Below, one piece after another: positions 55,281 to 64,000 of a DNA stretch of 64,000 nt. The position numbers were made by a program, and so were the translations under genes. Source of the stretch: Catenaria anguillulae PL171 (Eukaryota; Blastocladiomycota; Blastocladiomycetes; Blastocladiales; Catenariaceae); the NCBI GenBank assembly GCA_002102555.1, contig MCFL01000023.1:310001-374000 (forward strand), written 5' to 3'. Each line of letters begins with the position of its first letter. Positions within the stretch are counted from its first letter, which is position 1. The notes below the pieces were generated by a model. It was not told the origin of the DNA, did not search any database, and saw only the letters and a list, made by a program, of their open reading frames with translations.

Positions 55281-57009
55281 ATGCCGCCCTCCACTTCCCG
55301 TCATGCCGGATCCATGCACTCAGCATCCACCTCGGGCAACCCTTCAACCATGTTTAACCAAGCTGCTGCCTCCAGCAACGTCATCGGGGCCGCGTCAACG
55401 GGCACTTTGAACAGAAGCCCATCAAAACCAGGCGCCGGTTCCGCCAGCAATCGATCCCCGCTCGATGACCTCGCCTCGCTGCGGCGGATGCTCATGGCCG
55501 AGGAAGATTCGCGGCCGTGCGTGGTCCGTGCTCTCTTCACTGCACGTTCGATGAAGCGAACGGTGGGCATGTTGGATGCTGACAGCTGTCGTTGTGGCAT
55601 GCACAGACAGGTGTCCTGTCCGTCAAGATCAAGGACTTTCATGCGCTCGATCTGCAAGGTACGCCGAGGTTGACACACTCTGGCTCACTTGTCTACAAAC
55701 ACTCATCTTCGATCAACATCATGCTTCAGGAACCGCGAACCCGCTGACCCGGTCGGCATGTTATTGCTCTGTCTCGGTTCGGAACGTGACCAAAAAGACG
55801 CACGTTGTCTGCAAGCACGCCGGTATCATCACTTGGGACCAAACCAAGCACTTTCCCCTCATTGTCCCCAAATCACGCAAGCATCCCTTCAACCTCGTCA
55901 AGCTCCAAATCGTGCAAATCTCACCCATTGACCCCTCTGCCATCGAGCTCGTCGGCTCCGTGTCCTTCCACATGCACGATATCATTGCTGTATCTCCCAT
56001 TGCGTCCACATTCGACGTGTGGGATCAGCATCGCCTCGTTGGTGACATGTCGCTGGAAATCACATTCAATTACGGCTCGTTTGGATACGGTTACTCGCCG
56101 CAGCTCAAGGAAGACAAGCGTGCACCCAACGAGTTGATTGCCTACTCGCTGTTTCCAAGGATCAATCCGCCACAGAGCCAGATGGAGAGCGAGGATGGCG
56201 TCATGGCCGTGAAGGCCGTGCCCCATCCGAGCTACATTCCCTTTAACGAAAAGGTGTACTTGAGTTATGGCCGCGAGTTGGGGGATCTGAGTGGGTTTAG
56301 TGATCGCCAGTACGTGCCGGATTTGGTGGCAAAGGATTTGGGCCATTTGAAGCAGATTCAGGAGCAGTATCATGGCATGAACGATCGGGTCGCGAGGATC
56401 ATGTTTTTACAGAATTACATCAACGGAACCAGTCAGGTGCGTTCCATCCCTTGCTTGGCGATTTGCGGTCACGACTCACTGGCTCATTCCCGCCGCCGCT
56501 TTATTTGTTCGCAGCGGCCCGAGGTCATGCTGGATACGAACGAGCACCGCCCTCCAGCCCCGTCCGTCCAACCCATGTTTATGCAACCTTTCAATGTTGC
56601 CCCTACCATCAAGGAAGACGTGGTGTTCCGTGCCCTCGCTAAACGCCGCGAAGCTGCTGCCGCCGCACGCCGCGCGTCCACGACATCGCATACAGGCACA
56701 ATTCCTGGCCTTGCGCCGGCTCCCACGCCCGCCCCCACCAGCACGGTCCGATTCGGTACGGCCGACGGCAGCAGCGGCAGCGGGAGATCGCCGACCAAGA
56801 GCCGCGCCATCATGTTTGACGACCGGTCCATGCGACAGCAGCCGGGCGGTGTGAGCAAACAAAAAAAGTGGATGGATGACTTGATGCGTGCAGAAGATCT
56901 GACAAATGCCATGTTTGGGGAGGCCGATGAGGATGATGAGAGTGCCGCTGAGGAGACGGACGGCGAGGCTGACCAGGGTGACCAGGGCGAGTCGCGGCCC
57001 TTGGTTTGA
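55281..57009 (+). CDS. C2-domain protein, possibly related to sperm-flagellar C2CD6
   Basis: Exons 55281-55562, 55607-55658, 55730-56436 and 56515-57009 join in phase to 511 residues. After a Ser/Ala/Asn-rich N terminus, the C2 fold begins with TGVLSVKIKDFHALDLQ (in the 52-nt exon 2). It continues through VSVRNVTKKTHVV, FPLIVPKSRKHPFNLVKLQI and VGSVSFHMHDI to LVGDMSLEITFNYGSFGYGY. The FNYGSFGYGYSPQL segment after the C2 recalls C2CD6 (CatSper-tau) of animals, from memory and tentative. The C-terminal third is disordered, with TANGET-type low-complexity and a highly acidic end (EADEDDESAAEETDGEADQ). The first intron is only 44 nt. It is convergent with the coiled-coil gene, 109 bp apart. Confidence 0.65.
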
Positions 57010-57118
57010 GTACGATCCCTACCTGATGTTTCCCCGATCATCTGTCGTGGTCTTTGTCGGAGCAGGTCGTCACAAAATGCATTTACAGACTGTTCATAAT
57101 AGTACACTAGGAATTTGC

Positions 57119-60100
57119 CTAAACGCCGACCTTTGCTCGCTGACTTCCACCTGCCAACTTGGGCGAAATGCTGGGTGTTGTTTTGCCACCGGGTCCCAGT
57201 GGCGACGGTGACATAAGCGGGGGAAGCTTAGACTTTGGGCTTTTTGATGTTGCAACAACACCTGTTGTTGACCCAAACCCTGGAGTGGCCGTGTTGGCTG
57301 ACGATGCATTCAAACCCTCACCACCTACCGCAATCTTTGGTGTCGGCTGCTTGAGGAACATGGACTGCAACGCTGGACTGGGTGAAAACTCTTCCTTTTG
57401 AACCACCGAATAGTCGATGCGGACATTTGGTTTCGCATCTTTGAGCTGGACTTCGAGAAACGCCGACAATTGCTCTGCGCGAACAGCACGTTGTGTGGCG
57501 CCTGTGAGAGCCGCTGCGGACAGGTTCGCTTGGTTTTCAAATGCCCGCAGCTGCATGGCAAGGTGTGACTGGGTGGACTCCAACGTCAGTTTGGCAGACT
57601 CGAGCTCGGATATCTTTGCGTTGAGCAACTCGACTTCTTCAGTAAGGTGCTTGTTTTCCAAGGTCAAGGTTTCGTTGCGCAGTTTGAGCCCGGGCACATC
57701 TGCCGATGAGAGCCTCGCGTCAAAGGTTGGGCAATGTTACAAATGAGAAAAGTCAAGCTTGCAACGCACCAACAATCTCATAGTCCCCATTTCCATTCTG
57801 CAACTGCCCCGGATCTCCTCGCTTGACCCGTTTCTCGCCCATCTCTGCGAGCTTGCGCCATTGCGCCTTAACCTCGTCCACCCGCTGTGCCCACGCATCA
57901 CACCGCTGCTTGAGCTCTGCATTCTGTTTCTGCAGCGCGGCCTTGTCCTCCCGAGTCTTTTCTAAAATCTCACACGTGAGCTGAAACTTTTGCTCCAGGA
58001 CGTGCAGCGCGCGCTCATCCGCCAGCCGCGAGCGGGCGAGCGAGGATTTGTCGCGCGAGACGCGCCGAAGGTCGTGCTTGAGGAGGTGGATCGAGGATTG
58101 CGAGTTGTGTGCCGATTCTTCGAGGGCAATGGCATAGTGGGCGAGCTGTGCTTCTTGTACTGCCTGGAGGCGCATGTCTACATTAGATCAAGAGTTTCGG
58201 GCACACACGGCGAGAGGGTTATTGTATCACGTACATTTCGTTCCTCCAGCTCCTTGAGACGTGGCCGCAGCTTTTGCAGCTCAACATGCAGCTGCGTCAT
58301 TCGCATACTCTTTTCAAACGACTCGCGCTGCATCTCCTTAACCGCCTCGGTCGCATGATTGTTGGCCGTCTGGTTGATGACGCCTTTGGTCTTGAGCCGA
58401 TCGTTCTCTGCTTGCAACTGGACAACTTGATGCTCCAGGCGAGTGTTGGCCTGTTGGACCTTGACCCACGATGACTGAACTTGATCCCGATCTTGCTTGA
58501 TTGCTTGCAACTCCTTTTCCACGTTTTTCAGGGTAATCTCGAGCGGACGAGTATCCACGGACTGCTGACTTGCTCGTAAAGTACTGAGCTCCATGTCCTT
58601 CTTCTCGAGCTTGTATGAGAGCATTTGAGACTCGTAGCACAGCTTTTCGGCCGCTTTTGTGACCTCCTTGTTTTTGGATTGAAGGAGAAGAAGCTCGGTT
58701 TCTTTTGCGACCTGGTGACGTTCGCATGCCATACATGGTGAGCGAGGATTCCCAGTGGTGGTGAGCGTCGTGGGATCGCTCATACCAATTGGTCCCTCAA
58801 GCCTTGAATCGCCACGACCAGTTCAGCATTTTCATATTGCATCTTGCTGCTCGTCTCGATTGCTCTATCCCGCTCCTTCTCGACAAGCGTAATCTCGCGA
58901 TGCGTCCTCTGCTCCTGCTCACTCACCACCTTGTTGGCAAACTCCTCATTGGCCTTGATACCCAACTTGTCATCCCGGATGTTGAGTTTGGAATACATGA
59001 GTGCAACCTGGTTCTTGAGCCGATCAACCTCCACGTCCGCGCGCTGTCGAGCACGTTGCTCGTCCTTGAGCCGCTCCGATGTTTGCGAAAGAGTATCTTG
59101 AGCGAGCCGGGTTTCTGAGCGGGCGAGCGAGAGATCCGTGCGGGTCTTTGACAGCTCAGTCATTGTCGTGTCGAGCGCACGCTTAGTGTCCTCGAGCTCT
59201 GGCGACCGCGAGAGAATGTCAGGTCTGCCCTACTATCGCAGTTTGCCAAGAGTGCAAGCGGTACCGGTCTTTTTCAGCTCCAAATCGGCACACGTCCGCT
59301 CATACTCCACCTCAGTGTTTCTCAAAGCCATTTGCGCAACCTGAAGTTCCTCGGCTGTTTGCTGCTTGGCCTTTTCCACCATAAACATGGCGGCGTCTCG
59401 CTTGGACATGGCGTTGATGGCGTCTTCCCATTGCTTTTCCAGAGCTTGCCGGACCTGGGTCGACTTGTTGATTTCTGTCGGTTGAGACTGGTGTCAGGGG
59501 ATTGTCACAAACAATGGGCTGCTAAACGAACCATTGGACATGCGGCTAATGGCATTCTGTGCGACTCTTGTCTCACTTTGTTGCTCGGCCAGCTTTTGGA
59601 CAAGGTCCTTGTTTTGCGCAATAACCTGGATGGAGGATTATGTCAGTATCCAGTCCATGACCATAATCGGAAACTGATCAGAACAGACCTGATCCATCTT
59701 CTTTTGCATCAACGACATCTCGCTCTCCATGTCCTGCCGCTTGCGATCCAGGTACTCGCGCTCCTTTTTGAGTTTGTTTTGAATTCGCTTTTGCACCTTC
59801 AAATCCTCTGTGAACGCCATGTTAATTTGCCGCAATTGATCCATCCGTTTCGCGGCTTCGGCCAGCTCTGTCGTTGCCTTTTTGACATCTTCCTTGAGCT
59901 GCGCGTTGGCGGCTTCGATTTTTTTCGATTCCTTGATGGCTACATCCTTCTCAATGCACGAAATGACTTCGGATTGGGCTGTTTTATTGAGCCGGTCGGT
60001 TCTGTACGTTGACGCAAGGGAATGCCCTGAGCACCTTCGTCCCTAGGAAACGGCTCAATCGCGGCAATAAGGGACATGCGTACAAGGTGGCCAAGATATT

Positions 60101-60391
60101 GTTGACCCGATCCACCTCACACCACGCCTTGCCCAAATCCACCATGGCCTTCTTGCGATCCACTTCGGCCTGATCCAGTTCATTCTCGCGTTCTTCAAGC
60201 GTCTTGTACACGCGAATCAGCTGGTGATCAACCATATCCAAGAAGATCGACTGGACCTTGTCAATGTGGTCCGAAAGCACAGTTTCATCATGTGCCGTCA
60301 GTGGGTTGCTTGGTGGTGGGATGTACGGGACGGCGGTTGATCTTGAGTAACCGCCACGGTCGGCCGAGGTGTCAAACGAGTCGGACATCAT
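57119..60391 (-). CDS. long coiled-coil protein, probably flagellar
   Basis: Eight exons (60391-60084, 60001-59689, 59625-59532, 59474-59265, 59198-58786, 58711-58231, 58177-57770, 57699-57119) join in phase to 935 residues. Nearly all of residues 40-830 is heptad-rich helix, for example KVQKRIQNKLKKEREYLDRK, ARQRADVEVDRLKNQVALMY and LTLENKHLTEEVELLNAKIS. A Ser/Pro/Lys-rich tail closes it (SPKSKLPPLMSPSPLGPGGK). A segment RQALEKQWEDAINAMSKRD recalls CCDC39/CCDC40-type axonemal rulers, and the length is similar, but I cannot confirm this. The exon 6 donor (58230, GTGATA) is chosen over a better-looking GTACGT 4 nt upstream because only it keeps the coiled-coil frame. The presence of NME8 nearby supports a flagellar role by inference. 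Confidence 0.7.
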
Positions 60392-61355
60392 GGTGATTAT
60401 GACAAGTGCTTTGGGTTCTCAGATGAGATTCATGGGCATTGCATCAAGTCATTTATTCGCATGTGGTTTTCAGCAAGTAAGCCATCCGTAGATGTGATAT
60501 GATCATGCTCGTGACGGGCTTTCAGAGGTGCGGACAATGCCGACGCGATAGACTCATTGTGCTTGCTCGTAAATGTGCACAATTCCCGGGCAAAGGCCAA
60601 GTGGAACGGGCGATTGTGAATGCAAATGTGCAAAATAAATATGCCGACCAGCCGAAATGCTCATTTCACCCTAACCAGTCACAATCAACGAGGTTGTAGG
60701 GGCAGCTCGTCAGCGAGCCTTGGAGTGGACAGCCACAGTCCGCGTAATGCATGGAGAGAGAGGAAGAAATCTGCCCGAAAAGCCACCTTATCCGGTCATA
60801 CAGTGAAAAAACCATTGGCCAGAGTGAATTCCTGTTGAACTATCAGGTGGTTGGGCCATCGAAATATCGCAAGTTCGCAAAAGGAAGATGGGACGGCCAG
60901 GTTCGTTCTGGTAACATTCCAGTGGAAGTGTCATGCATGGCTTGTGCAACCATTTGCCTCACGATGATCGCACCTTCATGACCAGTCGCGTCTTAGCTCC
61001 ATTCCCAGCCTCGCCTCGATCTTGGAAGCAATATGCGAGCCTCATCTCCATCAGCCAGAGCCTCTGTCAATGCATGCAATGAGCCCGTGACCTTGTCCTT
61101 CCTCCCATATTGCAACACTCGTCCAAATTTAATGACACTGGCCACTATCCGCCCCAGATGTGAAGACTCAGCCTTCACCGTCGAAATACACAGTCCAGCT
61201 CATCGTCACATCGTCGCTATAAAGAGCCAGCCGTCCCCTCCCCTCCTGTAGCCAAGAAACGTCACCAAAGCCCACCCTTTCCCTGCATCTGTGTATACTC
61301 TGCCCCCCACGCAACCCCCTTCCATAGACTCCCAGACCCCTTTCTTATAGACACC
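60392..61355. other. intergenic, no gene assigned
   Basis: About 960 bp between divergent genes. Only short frames are present. A TATA-like box near its right end is listed separately. Confidence 0.35.
61218..61224 (+). promoter_or_regulatory. TATA-like box of the mucin-like gene
   Basis: TATAAAG lies 138 bp upstream of the ATG at 61356, followed by a C-rich leader. Distance and sequence suit a TATA box of a highly expressed secreted-protein gene. Confidence 0.4.
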
Positions 61356-62450
61356 ATGGTCAAGCTCGCTGTTTCCTCCATCCTCGCCCTCTCGGCCGCT
61401 GCCACTGTTTTGGCCGCTCCCATCCAAACTCCCTGTTCCACCACGTCGTCGGTTGCGCCGGCCGCACAGAAGACCACGACTCCTTGCACCACCTCGACCC
61501 AAGTGCCCGTCCAGACTCAGTCTGTGTCGTCGGCCGTTGCCACCACCACCCCATGCACGACCACCGCCACGGCAGTTGCCACCCAGTCTGTGTCGTCGGC
61601 TGCCTCCACGACCACTCCGTGCACGTCGACCGCTGTTGCCACCCAGTCTGTGTCTTCGGCCGTTGCCTCAACGACTCCTTGCACTACTACCGCGACTGCT
61701 TCCGTTGTTGAAACTCAGTCCGTGTCTTCAGCTGTCTCTACCACTACCCCGTGCACATCGACCGCTGTTGCTACTCAGTCTGTCTCCTCGGCTGTTGCCA
61801 CGACCACTCCCTGCACTTCGTCGGTGACTGCTTCCGTTGTTGAGACCCAGTCTGTCTCTTCGGCTGCCTCCACGACCACTCCCTGCACATCGACGGCTGT
61901 TGCCACCCAGTCCGTGTCGTCTGCCATTGCTTCGACCACCCCTTGCACGTCCTCGACTGCCGCTGCCGTTCAGCCTACTCCCGAGGCCCCTGGCTACGGC
62001 GGTGATTCTGCCGCTCCTGCTCCGACTCAGCCCATCTCGAACGAGTCGCCCATCCAAGCACCCGTCCAGCCCGAGACCCCCGGCTACGGTGGCCAAGCTC
62101 CCCGCGCACCTGCCCAGCCCGCTCCCGGTGGCGACTACGGCTACGGCGACAACTTGGCTCCCCAGCCGACCCAAGTGCAAGACAACTTGGACTCTGGCTA
62201 CGGCAAGGACGCGGCTGCCCCCGCTCCGGCCCCGACTCAAGTGCAGGACAACTTGGGTGGTGGATACGGCAAGGATGCGACCGCTCCCGTGGCAACGGAG
62301 CCCGTCAAGCCCCGCAAGAAGAAGTGCCGCCGCAAGCACCGCACCACCACGGCCATTGCCGGCGATGCTTACGCTCAGCCCACGGCCACTGCAACGGCGG
62401 CGCCCGTGACCACCCCCGAGGCTGGCGCCTATGGCGGTGCTTACTACTGA
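61356..62450 (+). CDS. secreted mucin-like Thr/Ser-rich repeat protein
   Basis: A single exon of 364 residues. A clear signal peptide (MVKLAVSSILALSAAATVLA) is cleaved around Ala-20/21. Residues about 40-205 are a tandem array in which TTPCT recurs eight times, separated by VATQSVSSA-like spacers, so each unit has one Cys and many O-glycosylation sites. Residues 205-310 hold Pro/Gly/Tyr repeats (APGYGGDS, TPGYGGQA, two TQVQDNL...GYGKDA units). A basic cluster (KPRKKKCRRKHR) near residue 318 follows, then a Thr/Ala-rich end and GAYGGAYY. No GPI-anchor signal is seen. It is likely a cell-wall or extracellular matrix glycoprotein; single Cys per repeat would allow intermolecular disulfides. Confidence 0.8.
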   Translation: MVKLAVSSILALSAAATVLAAPIQTPCSTTSSVAPAAQKTTTPCTTSTQVPVQTQSVSSAVATTTPCTTTATAVATQSVSSAASTTTPCTSTAVATQSVSSAVASTTPCTTTATASVVETQSVSSAVSTTTPCTSTAVATQSVSSAVATTTPCTSSVTASVVETQSVSSAASTTTPCTSTAVATQSVSSAIASTTPCTSSTAAAVQPTPEAPGYGGDSAAPAPTQPISNESPIQAPVQPETPGYGGQAPRAPAQPAPGGDYGYGDNLAPQPTQVQDNLDSGYGKDAAAPAPAPTQVQDNLGGGYGKDATAPVATEPVKPRKKKCRRKHRTTTAIAGDAYAQPTATATAAPVTTPEAGAYGGAYY

Positions 62451-62749
62451 GCGTTCCCAATTTGATGATTGAATGAACATGAATCTTTTCCTTGTACTTT
62501 GCAATGTGTATATCTTTCACTCGTTGGTAATGAATATCACTTGAATCTATCTTTCCTGTCTGATCTGAATGTTAGCTATCTGAATGCTGGGTCGTCGCGA
62601 GATGATGGCCAATTTTTGAACGCGTACATATTCACAAACAAGTCGATTGCTTCGTACAGACAATTGAGTACCTACCCCTGGTTGTGACACGGTGCGATTG
62701 AGATGAAACTATGTAACTATTTCTCAAAAGACAAATCAATCATTCACCC
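62451..62749. other. intergenic, AT-rich
   Basis: 3' region of the mucin-like gene and of the convergent receptor gene. Nothing else was recognised. Confidence 0.35.
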
Positions 62750-64000
62750 AATCTGCTGACCGCTCCACTTGCGCAGTGACCGAGTGATCGTGATGACTCG
62801 CCGTCTGATGACGATGGCGAGCAACAACGTCCTTGACTGCTTTGCGAAAGCGAGTGTCCTGTGCCGCGGCAATGATTGGATCGCATAACCCGCTTAAGCA
62901 ACCCAGGACAACGATGACTGGACGTCATGCTGCAGTTAGTGGCTCCGCACATTGTCCAACCATGCATGTATGAGAGACGTACGGACTTTTGTCGACTTCC
63001 AGTGAGCTTCGGAGGCCGGTGCGATACGAGTGCAAGCAAGCGATCCATAGTGGGACGTACTAGTAGTTGTACGGAAGTCCTTTGGTCAGCATCGATGCCA
63101 CATACCGAGTCGTTCTGCGTATCACGACGTGAAGTATGGCGATGGAACAGAAAAGCGCACATAACAACTGCATTAAAGACCTGTGGGTGAGTGAACGACA
63201 ACGGAATTCGCATGCAGCATGTCCCCGTACCACGAGTTGAAGAGCGCCAGTGTTCCCCGGAGAACAAATCGGCGCTGAATGCGTTTCTCGCGCACGGCTG
63301 CAGACTCAGCACCTGGTTTTGTCTTTTTGATCTTCAGTGCATCAAGCAATAGCGGACCCGAGAGCGCAAATGATGAGCGAGTCTTGTTTTCTGGATTAAT
63401 CGCACTGCTACCCGATATCGAACTCGAAAGCTGAGCTCCCTGAGTCATTGTTGACTTGACCCCATCGAGCCGCGTGGTTCTTTGCCGAAGGAGAAGACCA
63501 AGTTTGACGTAGATGCGCAAGTAGACGAACGCAAAGAAAACAGCGGCGGCTGGAAAGAAGATGAGGTTGACAATTGCGGGCCAGCTGGTCCACGATGTTC
63601 CAAAGCAGTATAGTCTGTGTATGCACACGCACGATGGCAGGAGTCAAGTCATGTTCCGCATGGATACGGTATCGAAGAGGAATGCTTGGACACAGACATA
63701 CCCGCTCTTGGCGTACGTGACCTTGAAAGGAGGAGCCAATTGTACAATGGTCCAAATGGCGGACTCAATCACGATGGCAAGCACAACCTTGACAGTTTGG
63801 GAGAGCTTGAGCTTTTGCAAGTTGAGAATGGAATAGTGCATTTCGCCGGCAATAGCCAGCATGAAGCTGAGACCCGTCGCAACAAAGAAATGATTCACAA
63901 ATGCCATCCAGTAGCACAGCGGCTGCGTTTCCGGGCCAACGTAAACAATAGAGCGTGACGGGCGATTTGCCCGGCGTGAGGGCCACAGGTGAAAAGTACA
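62750..64000 (-). CDS. GPCR-like seven-helix receptor (3' part; 5' end outside window)
   Basis: Minus-strand exons: 64000 to 63702 (partial), 63614-63231, 63180-63106, then a last exon near 62917-62750 whose joining phase I could not resolve. The first exon holds PETQPLCYWMAFVNHFFVATGLSFMLAI, a TM3-like helix with the conserved entry Cys, and VVLAIVIESAIWTIVQLAP. Exon 2 holds CFGTSWTSWPAIVNLIFFPA (second-loop Cys plus TM5) and a long basic third loop (KIKKTKPGAESAAVREKRIQ). TM6 spans the 50-nt intron (LALFNSW / SLMQLLCALFCSIAILHVVI). The last exon has IVVLGCLSGLCDPIIAAAQD then FRKAVKDVV, like TM7 with DPxIx in place of NPxxY. Ligand unknown; rhodopsin-like GPCR topology is inferred. Confidence 0.65.

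Noticed and set aside
61728-62504. Minus-strand Gly/Arg/Ser-rich open frame of 258 codons
   Set aside because: Antisense to the mucin-like gene repeats; no start context or domain.

Overview
The window reads as nuclear DNA of a flagellated (zoosporic) fungus of the chytrid or Blastocladiomycota type. This is inferred from gene content. Most genes are interrupted by short GT-AG introns of about 44 to 83 nt. A thioredoxin/NDK protein of the NME8 (TXNDC3) axonemal family and a 935-residue coiled-coil protein point to a flagellum. A GPCR-like seven-helix receptor, an Och1-type mannosyltransferase and an AFG2B-like AAA ATPase sit beside core fungal and eukaryotic genes. Intergenic spaces are short, and neighbouring genes are often head-to-head or tail-to-tail. 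I saw no rRNA, tRNA or CRISPR.

Layout. 1-19 kb is a gene-dense housekeeping block: a partial secreted sugar-dehydrogenase-like gene (-), UTP10/HEATR1 (-), a UBTD-type ubiquitin-like protein (+), the checkpoint clamp subunit RAD1 (+), an MFS transporter (-), a Rossmann-fold protein (-), the mitochondrial ATPase AFG1 (+) and mitochondrial-type MsrA (+). 19-31 kb is gene-poor and repeat-bearing. It holds two identical 15-nt C runs, a direct repeat with CCAAT boxes, a run of TTACAT/ATGTAA words, a decayed Fanzor (eukaryotic TnpB-like) nuclease gene at 24.6-26.05 kb, and a short duplicated Fanzor segment 4.75 kb downstream, among spliced ORFs of unknown function. 31-38.5 kb has a four-helix membrane protein, a metacaspase-like protein lacking its catalytic residues, an AFG2B-like double AAA ATPase with an apparent frameshift in its first Walker A, and the NME8-like gene. 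38.5-42 kb is another decayed zone: a possible RecA-fold gene, a GH18 chitinase fragment and an internally deleted Ty3/gypsy pol. 42.4-64 kb is gene-dense again: SNU114, RPA2, a secreted Asn/Gly/Gln repeat protein, a disordered protein, an Och1-like glycosyltransferase, FEN1, a C2-domain protein, the coiled-coil protein, a mucin-like secreted protein and a partial GPCR.

Functional themes. Three DNA replication/repair genes (RAD1, RPA2, FEN1), two ribosome-biogenesis genes (UTP10, AFG2B-like) and one spliceosome GTPase (SNU114) share the window without forming an operon-like unit. Cell-surface functions are represented by GT32, two secreted low-complexity proteins and the receptor. The best candidate for an unusual system is the Fanzor remnant with its flanking unassigned ORFs. 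Its reading frame is intact for about 1 kb apart from three stops, all TAG and all where Gln would fit, and its RuvC-II segment appears to be missing.
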